54,814 nt of DNA from JBAZLV01 sp041650055 (GCA_041650055.1 JBAZLV010000012.1:1-54814); one strand, 5' to 3'. Shown: positions 7,576 through 16,854, numbered from the stretch's first letter. The notes: a model not told the origin generated them from the letters alone. Translations and numbers: made by a program.

Positions 7576-8630
7576 ACGGTTATATCCAATCCTGGGAACA
7601 AGTTACTTTCAAAATCCCGGCGTGGTTGAACCTGAATGGCAAATCCACCCATGCGAAGTCCGGCAACCGAGAATCGCTGTGAAAGAAGCTCAGCATGATC
7701 ATTCAGGAGTGCCGCAAACGCTGGATCTTCGCACAGCATTTTGATATACAGGCTGCCTGACTGAACATTAATCAAAGAAGAAACCCTCCCATTCCGACCC
7801 AGTTCAAGGTTGAGCGTGCAGGAATAGGTCATATTCGAGGCATCGTCCCCTTTGCGGGAAAATGAAAGCCATGCCTCGTTACAATCGTCGCCGACGAAGG
7901 GAAGAAAAAGCTGGAGAGAATCATTGAGTTTCGATTGAACCTGCTGAAACTCAATATGTCCAATAAGACGATCCAGGATTTGGCCCAGGTCACGTGGTCC
8001 CATGCCTGTTTCCTGGACGCGAACGGCCAAAGAAGGATCATCCAGGGCATGCTTTAACTTCAGAAGGATTCCTTTCAGATCCGTGTTCAAAGAGGCGGCG
8101 ACATTCGCTTCGATCCCCTGCTCCACAATGACCCGCAGTTTTGTCTCCAGGAGAATTCCGCTGTCCCGCACTGCATTTTTCAATGCTCCGCCGGTTATCG
8201 TTTCTGCCTGCAGCATAAGTTTTTCGAGGATGCCAAGTTCCGGGCAGGATCGTTTGAGCTCCGGTGATGCCTGGTTGAAAAACAAGAGCAGCTTATCCAG
8301 TTCACGCGCGGCAGGGCCGAGATTTTTCAATTCAGCAAGTGCTGACATAAGTGTCCGGGTAACGAGCATGTCCTGTTCTTCCGAGCCGGTCATAAGCCGC
8401 AATCGTATCTCCGCGCCAAGGGAATCAACCCGCAGCAGAAGAACATCCCCGGGATTCAGAGCAAGGTTTGTCTTTGCCTCAACAACGCCGTTTCCGATTT
8501 GAAGCATTAGGGTATCAGCAGCGGTATTTTCTTTTACCACGGCTCGTACCAGTTCACCGATCCGGAGTCGTTCAATCCGTTCAATCGGTTTCTCAGCAGC
8601 CTCAATCGGCGGGACAGGACGGATGTTCAT
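7572..8630 (-). CDS. fliK: FliK-like hook-length control protein
   Basis: The protein has 352 residues. The N-terminal part (about 25-95) contains a small beta-rich domain (IGELVRAVVKENTAADTLML). The C-terminal 110 residues fit the FliK C-terminal (Flg_hook) pattern, with VSSLINVQSGSLYIKMLCED and LLSQRFSVAGLRMGGFAIQV. FliK is exported, measures hook length and acts on the FlhB cytoplasmic domain; here it is translationally coupled to flhX. The ATG at 8630 has AAGGAA upstream. The sequence is divergent, so the name rests on the C-terminal pattern and on context. Confidence 0.75.
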   Translation of the reverse strand: MNIRPVPPIEAAEKPIERIERLRIGELVRAVVKENTAADTLMLQIGNGVVEAKTNLALNPGDVLLLRVDSLGAEIRLRLMTGSEEQDMLVTRTLMSALAELKNLGPAARELDKLLLFFNQASPELKRSCPELGILEKLMLQAETITGGALKNAVRDSGILLETKLRVIVEQGIEANVAASLNTDLKGILLKLKHALDDPSLAVRVQETGMGPRDLGQILDRLIGHIEFQQVQSKLNDSLQLFLPFVGDDCNEAWLSFSRKGDDASNMTYSCTLNLELGRNGRVSSLINVQSGSLYIKMLCEDPAFAALLNDHAELLSQRFSVAGLRMGGFAIQVQPRRDFESNLFPGLDITV

Positions 8631-8710
8631 GGTTCCTTTCTGCTGCCATTGGTTTCTTCATTGTATTCTTCGGCAAAATGAGATTTTTCTAAAGGTGTCG
8701 CCCTGTCGCG

Positions 8711-8750
8711 CTGTCGACAATTCATCAGGAAGTCATAAAATTGACGACTG
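8711..8750. repeat. imperfect palindrome in the fliK/fliL divergent region
   Basis: CTGTCGACAATT (8711-8722) and AATTGACGACTG (8739-8750) pair at 10 of 12 positions across a 16-base spacer. It lies in the 219-base gap between the divergent fliK and fliL genes, about 40 bases before the sigma54-like site. That is a plausible enhancer or operator position, although a fortuitous hairpin cannot be excluded. Confidence 0.35.
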
Positions 8751-8787
8751 TCCAAAAGGATTTATGAACATTTTCAGTGGATTCCAT

Positions 8788-8805
8788 TCGGCATGCAATT
8801 TGAAT
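8788..8805 (+). promoter_or_regulatory. sigma54-like promoter upstream of fliL
   Basis: The core reads GGCATG, four bases, TTGA, that is GG (8790-8791) and GA (8802-8803) ten bases apart, against the sigma54 consensus TGGCAC/T-N5-TTGC. The -24 half is good and the -12 has A in place of C. The same variant recurs upstream of flgB (40719-40734), which raises confidence. Transcription would start near 8815, some 35 bases before fliL. Confidence 0.45.
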
Positions 8806-8849
8806 AGAGAGGAACATCTGGATTAGCTTGCATGTAAGGAGGAGTTGTG

Positions 8850-9341
8850 ATGGCAGGGGAAAAAGAAGAAGTCAACCAGGAAGAAGAGGCAGAGCAAAAA
8901 CCGGCAAAAGGCAACAAAAAAAATCTCATTATCATCATCGCCATTCTGGTGCTTGCAATCGCCGGCGGTATCGGTGCCTACCTCTTTGTTTCCGGAGGGA
9001 AAAAAGGAGAGGATGTGAAAGCTGAAGAAAAGAAGGGGACCGGAAAAACAGCCCTCATACCCCTGGATTCTTTTGTCGTGAACCTTGCAGAACAAGGGCG
9101 ATTCCTTAAGGTGACGATGCAGTTTGAAATCGGAGATACAAGCAACCAACAGCTTGTTGTCGATAAGACGCCGCAGCTTCGCGATGCGATCATCACACTG
9201 GTAAGCAGCAAGTCGCCCGAAGCCGTATCCAGCCCGGAGGGGAAATTCCAGCTCAAGGACGAACTGCTTCTGCGAGTAAACCAGGCGCTCGGGAAAGAAG
9301 TGTTTCGCAACCTTTACTTTACGGAGTTTGTAATGCAATGA
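8850..9341 (+). CDS. fliL: flagellar basal body-associated protein FliL
   Basis: The protein has 163 residues from the ATG at 8850 (AAGGAGG about eight bases upstream; an adjacent GTG at 8847 is less well placed). A charged, acidic N-terminus is followed by one membrane helix (about 24-45, LIIIIAILVLAIAGGIGAYL) and a periplasmic domain with the FliL hallmark ALIPLDSFVVNL, LRDAIITLVSSKS and the ending VFRNLYFTEFVMQ. FliL supports stator function and assembly near the motor. It is the first gene of the fliL-fliA operon and overlaps fliM by four bases. Confidence 0.93.
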   Translation: MAGEKEEVNQEEEAEQKPAKGNKKNLIIIIAILVLAIAGGIGAYLFVSGGKKGEDVKAEEKKGTGKTALIPLDSFVVNLAEQGRFLKVTMQFEIGDTSNQQLVVDKTPQLRDAIITLVSSKSPEAVSSPEGKFQLKDELLLRVNQALGKEVFRNLYFTEFVMQ

Positions 9342-10306
9342 GCGACATTCTTTCACAGGACGAGGTTGATGCCCTCTTAAAAGGAGTCCAATCCGGGGAC
9401 ATCAATACCGAGGACGCCAAAAAAAGAATTCTTTCCGGCATCCGATCGTATGATCTGACGAACCAGGAACGGATCGTGCGCGGCAGAATGCCGGGACTCG
9501 AGATGGCGAACGAACGGTTTGCCCGGCTGTTCCGAAATTCCGTCTCCGGGATGGTCATGAAATTCGTCGACATCGTGATTCACAATGTGCAGATCCTGAA
9601 ATTCGGGGAACTTATGAAAACGCTTCCTATGCCGTCAAGCATTAACATTTTCAAGATGGAACCGCTCAAGGGCTATTCCTTGTGCGTTCTCGAGGCACCG
9701 CTCGTCTTCGCGTTTGTAGAATTTTTCTTTGGAGGGGAAACAGTCCGGAATGTCAAATCAGAAGGGCGCTCATTTACCTCCATCGAGCAGCGGGTGATCA
9801 AAAAAGTCATCGGCATGGCGCTGCAAGATCTTGCCAGCGCATGGAGCGGAATCGAAGAGATCCAGCCGGACCATGTCAGCTCTGAAATGAATCCCCAGTT
9901 TGTGACTATTGTGACGCCGAGCGAAATCGTGATCAAGATCGAAGTAAGGATTGAGGTAGATGATTTTATCGGGAAACTTTTTTTCTGTATTCCTTATTCC
10001 ATGATTGAGCCGGTAAAAGACAAAATTTATTCCGGCATTCAGGGCGACAAGGTTGACGTGGATCAGCGTCTGGTAAATCGTTTGAAGGAAATTCTCCTGA
10101 ATTCAAGCGTTGAAGTCGTGGTGGAAATGGGACAGGCGCGGCTCACGCTCGGCGAGCTCATGAATTTGAATGTCGGAGACGTGCTTCCGCTTGCGAAAAG
10201 CATTACCGATTCCCTGGTACTCAAGGTGGAAAAAGTTCCGAAGCTGGGCGGAGTTCCCGGCTACAGCAGAGGCAACCAGGCCGTACGAATCACCAAATTG
10301 AACTAA
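9338..10306 (+). CDS. fliM: flagellar motor switch protein FliM
   Basis: The protein has 322 residues. The N-terminal MSDILSQDEVDALLKGV is the conserved FliM peptide, containing the LSQDEVDALL segment that binds phosphorylated CheY. A CheC-like middle domain follows, and a SpoA domain sits at the C-terminus (ILLNSSVEVVVEMGQARLTL, then LNVGDVLPL). FliM sits in the C-ring and receives the CheY signal. Start and fliL stop overlap as ATGA. Confidence 0.97.
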   Translation: MSDILSQDEVDALLKGVQSGDINTEDAKKRILSGIRSYDLTNQERIVRGRMPGLEMANERFARLFRNSVSGMVMKFVDIVIHNVQILKFGELMKTLPMPSSINIFKMEPLKGYSLCVLEAPLVFAFVEFFFGGETVRNVKSEGRSFTSIEQRVIKKVIGMALQDLASAWSGIEEIQPDHVSSEMNPQFVTIVTPSEIVIKIEVRIEVDDFIGKLFFCIPYSMIEPVKDKIYSGIQGDKVDVDQRLVNRLKEILLNSSVEVVVEMGQARLTLGELMNLNVGDVLPLAKSITDSLVLKVEKVPKLGGVPGYSRGNQAVRITKLN

Positions 10307-10366
10307 TTCCATGAACCGGATCAAAAACACTCCGGATCATGATCGGAACCTGAAAGGAGAACCGTT

Positions 10367-10729
10367 ATGCAGCCAGCATCAGTTCAGGCTGATCCCCAGG
10401 CACAAACCAAAACGCCGCAAAGTGCACCCTTCGAGGAGCTGAAGGCGGACCAGAATGCACAGGGAAAATCACGAGACATGGATTTCCTTCTCGACATTCC
10501 GCTTGAGATATCAGTCGAACTCGGCAGGACCCGGATGTTGATCAAAGATCTGCTCCAGCTCGCGCAGGGATCGGTGGTGGAGCTCGATAAGGTCGCAGGA
10601 GAACCAATGGAGATACTGGTGAACGAAAAACTCGTTGCGCGAGGTGAAGTCGTGGTCGTAAACGAAAAATTTGGCGTGCGGCTTACGGATATCATCAGCC
10701 CCACGGAAAGGATACGACAGCTCAAATGA
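10367..10729 (+). CDS. fliN: flagellar motor switch protein FliN
   Basis: The protein has 120 residues. A polar, Gln/Ala/Asp-rich N-terminal 40 residues precede the SpoA domain (FLLDIPLEISVELGRTRMLI, LAQGSVVELDKVAGEPMEI, LVARGEVVVVNEKFGVRLTDI). FliN forms the lower C-ring with FliM and docks FliH. AAAGGAG precedes the ATG. The 60-base gap to fliM is the longest in this part of the operon and holds two copies of CCGGATCA; no promoter was recognised there. Confidence 0.96.
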   Translation: MQPASVQADPQAQTKTPQSAPFEELKADQNAQGKSRDMDFLLDIPLEISVELGRTRMLIKDLLQLAQGSVVELDKVAGEPMEILVNEKLVARGEVVVVNEKFGVRLTDIISPTERIRQLK

Positions 10730-11037
10730 TGTATGCATATTTTCAAATGGCACTAGCCCTTGCGGCCGTTATCGGATTCATTGCCTTGATCGGCTTTGCG
10801 CTCCGAAAGCAGCGGATGACCGGACATGCCATGCGCATTGTCGCATTCCAGTCCCTGGGACAGCGTAAAGGACTGTTTGCCGTCAAAGTGGGGACTGACG
10901 TGCATCTGCTGAGCGTAACCCCGGCTGACGTCCGGCTGATCAAGACGTATGCATCTGATGCGTTCAAAACAGAGCCTTCACCCGAGATCAGTGATGCGCT
11001 CCAAAAATTAAAATCACTCAAGGAACGGCTGTTATGA
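10726..11037 (+). CDS. fliO: flagellar export protein FliO
   Basis: The protein has 103 residues. One N-terminal membrane helix (about 4-25) is followed by the short FliO cytoplasmic domain with MRIVAFQSLGQRKGLFAVKV, the conserved 'LG.+..l.lv.vg' core. FliO helps assemble the FliP ring of the export gate. It overlaps fliN by four bases (ATGA) and fliP by four bases. Confidence 0.88.
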   Translation: MMYAYFQMALALAAVIGFIALIGFALRKQRMTGHAMRIVAFQSLGQRKGLFAVKVGTDVHLLSVTPADVRLIKTYASDAFKTEPSPEISDALQKLKSLKERLL

Positions 11038-11666
11038 ATTTTACCGACCCGGTCATTCAGGTTTTTTTTCTGATCAGTTTTCTGGCGCTCGTGCCGTCGA
11101 TCCTAGTCATGTTCACCTCGTTTACCCGGATCATTATTGTCCTCTCATTTCTCCGCCAGGCCATGGGCACGCAGCAGATTCCGCCGAACATGGTGATCGT
11201 CGGTCTTTCCTTGTTTCTCACGATGTTCATCATGGGTCCGACAATTGACGTGGTGCACCGCGAAGCCGTGAGTCCCTTTATGGAAAAAAAGATTTCCTTC
11301 CAGGAGGCGCTCACCAAGGCGTCCGTCCCTGTTAAAACCTTCATGGCAAAGCAAACCAGACAGAAAGACATCGCATTGTTCCTGAATATTGCAAACGAAC
11401 CTGTTCCCGAAAAAATTGATGATATCCCGATCAGGATTATCGTGCCGGCATTTGCCATCAGCGAAATAAAAACTGCGTTTGAGATCGGGTTTCTGCTCTA
11501 TCTGCCGTTTCTGATCATCGACATGGTGGTGGCAAGCATCATTATGTCCATGGGTATGATGATGCTTCCCCCGACCCTGATTTCGCTTCCCTTCAAGCTT
11601 CTGTTGTTCGTGCTGGTTGACGGATGGAACCTGGTGGTCGGATCCATGGTGAGGAGCTTCCAATGA
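11034..11666 (+). CDS. fliP: flagellar export gate protein FliP
   Basis: The protein has 210 residues and about four membrane helices. FliP signatures are VMFTSFTRIIIVLSFLRQAM, IPPNMVIVGLSLFLTMFIMGP and the C-terminal MGMMMLPPTLISLPFKLLLF. It lacks the N-terminal signal peptide and roughly 30 residues found in enterobacterial FliP, starting directly at the first core helix as injectisome SctR proteins do. FliP forms the gate core with FliQ and FliR. It overlaps both neighbours. Confidence 0.96.
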   Translation: MNFTDPVIQVFFLISFLALVPSILVMFTSFTRIIIVLSFLRQAMGTQQIPPNMVIVGLSLFLTMFIMGPTIDVVHREAVSPFMEKKISFQEALTKASVPVKTFMAKQTRQKDIALFLNIANEPVPEKIDDIPIRIIVPAFAISEIKTAFEIGFLLYLPFLIIDMVVASIIMSMGMMMLPPTLISLPFKLLLFVLVDGWNLVVGSMVRSFQ

Positions 11667-11932
11667 CAGTCGATTTTGTGCGGGAATTGGCAGGCGAAGT
11701 GTTCAAAACCGTGCTCATAGCATCAGGCCCGGTTCTCCTGGTGAGTCTCCTGGTCGGATTGATCATCAGCTTGTTCCAGGCAGTGACGCAAATTCAGGAA
11801 TTTACTCTGACCTTTGTGCCGAAGGTGCTGGCTGTTTTTTTATGTATTTTTGTATTTTTCCCCTGGATCGCGCGGGTGCTCATGAGTTTTACGACCCACA
11901 TTATTGAAAATATTCCGGCGTATATCCGGTAG
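11663..11932 (+). CDS. fliQ: flagellar export gate protein FliQ
   Basis: The protein has 89 residues from the ATG at 11663, which overlaps the fliP stop (ATGA); an upstream in-frame start would add 13 non-FliQ residues. It has two hydrophobic helices, with LLVGLIISLFQAVTQIQEFT as the conserved FliQ segment and LTFVPKVLAVFLCIFVFFPW in the second helix. It is a subunit of the FliPQR export gate. Confidence 0.95.
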   Translation: MTVDFVRELAGEVFKTVLIASGPVLLVSLLVGLIISLFQAVTQIQEFTLTFVPKVLAVFLCIFVFFPWIARVLMSFTTHIIENIPAYIR

Positions 11933-11961
11933 AGAACGGGCAGCATGAGGAATGATCAGCC

Positions 11962-12714
11962 ATGGATATCGTGAATCAGTACATACCGAATTTTCTGTTC
12001 GTTCTTCTCCGGGCGGGAATCATGGTGAGCATGCTCCCGTTTTTGAGCAGCAACAATATCCCCTCGAAAGTAAAAATCGGGATTGCCGTCACAATTGCGC
12101 TGATTCTTGCGCCGGTGGTCACCTACACGTTCGAGCGCGCTGATATTCCGCTTATCGTGCTTCGAGAAATCATCTTCGGCATGGCGCTTGGTTTTGCAGG
12201 ACGCCTGGTGTTTTTTGCGGTCGACATGGGCGGTCAGCTCATGAGCGTGTCAACCGGATTATCGATGGGATCGGTATTCAATCCGGACATGGGACAGTCC
12301 ACCGATATTTCCACCCTGTACGGAATCATTGCGATGCTGATTTTCCTTGTCACGGATGCGCATCATGATCTGATTACGATATTCATTCAAAGTTATACCT
12401 GGCTTCCGGTCGGCAGCTTTGATGTCCGGAATTTGCTGCTTCCGATCATCGGACTGGGAAGCAAACTATTTGTGATTGCGCTTAAGGTGGCTGCGCCGGT
12501 GGTGGTCCTCATCCTGATTGCGAATCTGCTGCTCGGTTTTGTTTACAAGGCCGCGCCTCAGATCAATATTTTCTTTGTTGCCTATCCTGTTTACATCGTT
12601 CTTGGATTCATCGTGATGCTGTTAAGCGTTCCTTTGTTCATCACGGTAATGAACAGCTATTTCTCGGGAATCAAGGATGACATGCTGAAGGCTATAAGCG
12701 CGGCCGGGGGCTGA
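11962..12714 (+). CDS. fliR: flagellar export gate protein FliR
   Basis: The protein has 250 residues with about six membrane helices. FliR hallmarks include RAGIMVSMLPFLSSNNIPSK near the N-terminus, LREIIFGMALGFAGRLVFF, and APQINIFFVAYPVYIVLGF near the C-terminus. FliR completes the FliPQR gate and contacts FlhB, whose gene starts two bases after the fliR stop. Confidence 0.95.
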   Translation: MDIVNQYIPNFLFVLLRAGIMVSMLPFLSSNNIPSKVKIGIAVTIALILAPVVTYTFERADIPLIVLREIIFGMALGFAGRLVFFAVDMGGQLMSVSTGLSMGSVFNPDMGQSTDISTLYGIIAMLIFLVTDAHHDLITIFIQSYTWLPVGSFDVRNLLLPIIGLGSKLFVIALKVAAPVVVLILIANLLLGFVYKAAPQINIFFVAYPVYIVLGFIVMLLSVPLFITVMNSYFSGIKDDMLKAISAAGG

Positions 12715-12716
12715 CT

Positions 12717-13751
12717 ATGTCGGAACAAGAAGACCGGACAGAACAAGGGACACAAAAAAAACGGGATGAAGCCAAGGAAAAAGGGCAGATTGTCCGCAGC
12801 AGGGAGCTCGTGTCCTTTTCAGTCGTAAGCGGCATTCTGTTCATGATGTATTTCACCGGACGGGGGTTTCTGGACCATATATCACGGGTCATGGGAGACA
12901 TGCTCGGAATGCGCTACGGCAGGGACCTGATGCAAAATTTTCAGATCGCAGCCGTGGAAACGTTCTGGATGCTGGCTCCGTTTTTTGCAGTAGCCGTTCT
13001 TGCCGGAGTGGTTTCCTCGGTAGCGCAGGGAGGATTGCTGATCAAGCCGATCAATATGTCGCTTGAAAAACTGAACCCTTTGAACGGGATTAAAAAACTG
13101 GTTTCCCTTGAAGGACTGATGGAAGGCGGGAAATCGCTCCTGAAACTTTCTGCCGGCGTCCTGGTATTTTACTATGTGGTAAAAAAGGCGTTGGGATACG
13201 CTCCTCAGATCATGGCAATGGATGTGCATGAGATGCTTCTGGTTTCACGCGGACTGCTTACTCAATCGGTACTGTACGGATTCGGTTTTTTCTGCGTGGT
13301 TGCAGTGATCGATTATTTTATTCAGCGCTGGAAGTTCGAGCGATCGATCCGGATGAGCAAAGACGAGATCAGACAGGAAATGAAGGAATCGGAAGGCGAT
13401 CCCCAGATCAAGGCGCGGATCAGGAGCCTTCAGCGCGAACGAGCCCGAAGACGAATGATGGAGGAAGTGCCGAACGCAACCGTGGTTATTACGAACCCGA
13501 CGCATCTTGCCGTTGCCCTGCGGTATGAACGAGGCGGCCTGGAAGCGCCCCGGGTAGTCGCAAAAGGCGCCGGCATTATTGCCCAGAACATCAGGGCGAT
13601 TGCAAAGAAACACGGCGTTCCGCTGGTTGAGGACAAGCCGTTAGCGCGCGCTCTGTTCAAGATCAAGCTTGATGCAGCCATTCCGGCGGCGTTGTACCAG
13701 GCGGTTGCACGCATTCTGGCTTACATCTACAAGCTACAAGGAGTCGCATAG
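12717..13751 (+). CDS. flhB: flagellar export switch protein FlhB
   Basis: The protein has 344 residues. The N-terminal half has four membrane helices. The cytoplasmic domain carries the self-cleavage motif NPTH in VVITNPTHLAVALRYERGG (near residue 260) and then the FlhBc core ending in ALYQAVARILAYIYKLQ. FlhB switches the exporter from rod/hook to filament substrates. A stand-alone copy of its C-terminal domain (flhX) is encoded at 7300-7575, so two FlhBc versions may compete at the gate. Confidence 0.97.
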   Translation: MSEQEDRTEQGTQKKRDEAKEKGQIVRSRELVSFSVVSGILFMMYFTGRGFLDHISRVMGDMLGMRYGRDLMQNFQIAAVETFWMLAPFFAVAVLAGVVSSVAQGGLLIKPINMSLEKLNPLNGIKKLVSLEGLMEGGKSLLKLSAGVLVFYYVVKKALGYAPQIMAMDVHEMLLVSRGLLTQSVLYGFGFFCVVAVIDYFIQRWKFERSIRMSKDEIRQEMKESEGDPQIKARIRSLQRERARRRMMEEVPNATVVITNPTHLAVALRYERGGLEAPRVVAKGAGIIAQNIRAIAKKHGVPLVEDKPLARALFKIKLDAAIPAALYQAVARILAYIYKLQGVA

Positions 13752-13772
13752 AACCATGAGGAGACTTCGAGC

Positions 13773-15812
13773 ATGAATATTCTGGGACGGGTACAGGAAC
13801 GGTCTGATGTGATTGTGGCAATCGGGGTGGTTGTCATCCTCGGCGTCATGATTCTTCCGATACCGGCATTCATTCTTGACATGCTCCTGTCATTCTCGAT
13901 TTCTCTTGCGATCGTGATCCTTGTGACCGGCATTTACATCAGAAAGCCGATGGATTTGTCCGTTTTCCCGTCGATTCTGCTCATGACGACCTTATATCGG
14001 CTGGCCTTAAACCTTGCTTCCACAAGGCTGATTCTCCTGAAAGGAAATGAAGGAGAAAATGCAGCCGGTGAGGTTATCAAGGCATTCGGCAATTTTGTGG
14101 TCGGCGGGAACTACGCGGTCGGGTTCACGATTTTTCTCATTTTGGTCGTGATTAATTTCGTGGTCATTACGAAAGGCTCCGGCAGAATCGCGGAAGTGGC
14201 GGCACGGTTTATTCTCGATGCCATGCCGGGAAAACAGATGGCTATTGACGCGGATCTCAATGCAGGACTTATTGACGAGAAGGCCGCCCGAAAACGAAGA
14301 CAGACCATAGCACAGGAAGCGGATTTTTATGGCGCTATGGACGGCGCAAGCAAATTTGTTCGCGGTGATGCGATTGCCGGTCTCATCATCACGGTCATCA
14401 ACATTATCGGAGGATTTCTTATCGGAACGGTTCAGCACGGTATGCCGGTGATTCAGGCTGCAAAGACCTATACGGTACTCACTATTGGTGACGGACTCGT
14501 CACTCAGATTCCGGCGCTTTTAATTTCCACGACCGCAGGTCTTATTGTAAGCCGTGCCGGAAATGACAGCGATCTCGGGAAAGATATTACCCGCCAGGTG
14601 TTCCTGAATCCGAAAGCGCTTTTTACCACCTCAGGCATTATGGCGCTGCTCGGGCTTACCCCGGGGCTTCCCCATCTTCCCTTTCTGTTTCTGTCTGCTG
14701 CAGCCGGAGGCCTTGGGTATCTTTTTAAAAACGGGACTGCTGCTGAAAAGGAAGAACAGGTGACCCAGACCCCGGCTCCTCCGGTGGAAACGCCGCTTGA
14801 ACCGTATGTTGATATTGAGCCGTTGACGTTTGAGATCGGATACGGATTGATCCCGCTCGTTGAATCGGAAAAATCCGAGCTCCTGAACAAGATCAAGGCA
14901 ATGCGCAAGCAGCTTGCCGCTGAACTCGGATTTGTGGTTCCGTCCATTCATATCAAAGATAATCTTCAGCTCCGGCCACATGAATATACGCTTTCCCTCC
15001 GGGGAATTGAGGTCGCGAAGAGCGAGATCATGATGGGCCACCGGCTTGCCATGACATCAAGCGACATGGAACGGATCGATGGAATCCCGACGAAAGAACC
15101 GGCTTTCGGGCTTCCGGCATTCTGGATCAGGGAAAGCGAAGTGGAAAAGGCCCAGGCACGGGGATATATGGTGGTCGATCCGGCAACCGCGATCACAACC
15201 CACATTTCGGAAGTCATCAAGGCGCATGCCTGGGAGCTCCTGACGAGATCAGAAGTCCAGCACCTCCTTGACACGGTATCGAAAAATTATCCCAAGATTG
15301 TGGATGAGTTGATTCCGAGCCATCTGACGCTCGGTGGAGTGCAGCGCGTGCTTCAGAACCTTCTCAAGGAACGAATTCCGATCAATGATATTATTATGAT
15401 TCTTGAAACGCTGCTCGATTATTCGCCGGCGATCAAGGATATCGAGCTTCTCACCGAGTATGTCCGGCAGTCGCTCTCTCGGTATATCACCAAAAGATAT
15501 ATCGCAAGCGACGGAAGCATTCATGTCCTTGCGCTCGACCCCCAGTTTGAGCGCGCAATCTCGCAGGCGATGGAAGACGGCGGCGCCATACGGCCGGATA
15601 TGGTTACCCGGCTGATCAGATCGATTGATAGCGCCGTCAGGGAAGATCGATTTGGAGGCGGTTTCCCGATCATTCTTTGTTCGGCGTCGGTGAGACGATT
15701 CCTCAGAAAGATCACCGAGCGGTTCCTGCCTGCGCTTGCGGTCCTCTCGAATGCGGAAATAGTTCCATCCGTGAAACTGTATACAACGGGGGTAGTGAAA
15801 TATGAAGATTAA
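13773..15812 (+). CDS. flhA: flagellar export gate protein FlhA
   Basis: The protein has 679 residues, the usual length. The N-terminal half has about eight membrane helices and the FHIPEP-type signature region (LLMTTLYRLALNLASTRLIL; the loop containing FVVITKGSGRIAEVAARF and DAMPGKQMAIDADLNAGLID). The C-terminal cytoplasmic domain (about 345-679) docks chaperone-substrate complexes. A GAGGAG site precedes the ATG. The 3' end overlaps flhF by 11 bases. Confidence 0.97.
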   Translation: MNILGRVQERSDVIVAIGVVVILGVMILPIPAFILDMLLSFSISLAIVILVTGIYIRKPMDLSVFPSILLMTTLYRLALNLASTRLILLKGNEGENAAGEVIKAFGNFVVGGNYAVGFTIFLILVVINFVVITKGSGRIAEVAARFILDAMPGKQMAIDADLNAGLIDEKAARKRRQTIAQEADFYGAMDGASKFVRGDAIAGLIITVINIIGGFLIGTVQHGMPVIQAAKTYTVLTIGDGLVTQIPALLISTTAGLIVSRAGNDSDLGKDITRQVFLNPKALFTTSGIMALLGLTPGLPHLPFLFLSAAAGGLGYLFKNGTAAEKEEQVTQTPAPPVETPLEPYVDIEPLTFEIGYGLIPLVESEKSELLNKIKAMRKQLAAELGFVVPSIHIKDNLQLRPHEYTLSLRGIEVAKSEIMMGHRLAMTSSDMERIDGIPTKEPAFGLPAFWIRESEVEKAQARGYMVVDPATAITTHISEVIKAHAWELLTRSEVQHLLDTVSKNYPKIVDELIPSHLTLGGVQRVLQNLLKERIPINDIIMILETLLDYSPAIKDIELLTEYVRQSLSRYITKRYIASDGSIHVLALDPQFERAISQAMEDGGAIRPDMVTRLIRSIDSAVREDRFGGGFPIILCSASVRRFLRKITERFLPALAVLSNAEIVPSVKLYTTGVVKYED

Positions 15813-16854
15813 GACATTCAAGGCAACCACCTTTTCCGAGGCATTGCGGCTCGTAAAAAAAGAGTTGAGTGAAAACGCGGTCATCCTCTCGACGCAGGAA
15901 AAAAAAGGATTCCGGCCCAGCGTCGAAATAACCGCGGGTATCGATTATGACGCAGGACATGTCCCCGGTACTGTTTCGGTGACCCAGGCATCGCCTCGGG
16001 AACAGGCCGGTCAGCCTGCACTGGTCGATGAGATCAAAAGCGAAATTGGAAACCTCCGGAAAACAATTGAGAGCATGAAGAACCGCGGCTATGAAGTTGC
16101 ACTCCCGGAGCGGAAAAAAATGATTATGGATTTTCTCCGAAGACAGTCCGTGCGTGAGGAGTATGCGCTTCTCATCTGTGAAAAGGCGCGGAACGTGGAG
16201 GATATTCCGCTGCTGATTGCTTCAGACATCAGAATCAAACGCCAGAACGGAACCCGCAAGGCGGTCATGCTGATCGGACCGACCGGCGTTGGCAAGACGA
16301 CCACCATTGCAAAGCTTGCAGCCCAGGCCGTTAAAAACAGGAAGCGGGTTGCGATCGTAAACCTCGACACGTACCGGATCGGAGCGGTTGAACAGATGCG
16401 TATCTATGCAAACATTCTCGGGATCCCGCTGGCCACGGCATCAAATACCCAGGAGCTCAAAGAGGCGCTCGAAAAGTTTGCGAAAACCCGTGATGTGATC
16501 TTCATTGATACGACCGGAAGAAATCCGCGCGACGAGCAGTATGTGAAAGGGCTTGAGGAGGCGTGCAAGGCAGTGGACATCCCGCTTGAGCTTCACCTGC
16601 TCATGAACGCGAATGGGGATGACGCATTCATGATCGAATCCGAGCGAGCCTATCGGAATCTTCCGATCGATTATCTCGGGTTCTCGAAGATCGACGAAGC
16701 GGTTCGCTACGGCCCGCTCTACAATGTGCTGCTTACCTACCGGAAGCCGGTCGCCTATCTCACCACTGGCCAGCGGGTGCCGGGGGACATCGAATATCCG
16801 ACGGTCAACCGTCTGGCAAGTCTGATTCTGACAAAGGAGTGTGCTTCATGCTGA
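15802..16854 (+). CDS. flhF: flagellar positioning GTPase FlhF
   Basis: The protein has 350 residues. An N-terminal B-domain (KTFKATTFSEALRLVKKEL) is followed by the SRP-type NG domain: P-loop LIGPTGVGKTTTIAKL, NLDTYRIGAVEQ, the G3 motif DTTGR (more often DTAGR) and the G4-like SKIDEA in place of TKLDE. FlhF recruits early flagellar parts to the cell pole and is held in balance by FlhG, encoded next with a seven-base overlap. Confidence 0.95.
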   Translation: MKIKTFKATTFSEALRLVKKELSENAVILSTQEKKGFRPSVEITAGIDYDAGHVPGTVSVTQASPREQAGQPALVDEIKSEIGNLRKTIESMKNRGYEVALPERKKMIMDFLRRQSVREEYALLICEKARNVEDIPLLIASDIRIKRQNGTRKAVMLIGPTGVGKTTTIAKLAAQAVKNRKRVAIVNLDTYRIGAVEQMRIYANILGIPLATASNTQELKEALEKFAKTRDVIFIDTTGRNPRDEQYVKGLEEACKAVDIPLELHLLMNANGDDAFMIESERAYRNLPIDYLGFSKIDEAVRYGPLYNVLLTYRKPVAYLTTGQRVPGDIEYPTVNRLASLILTKECASC

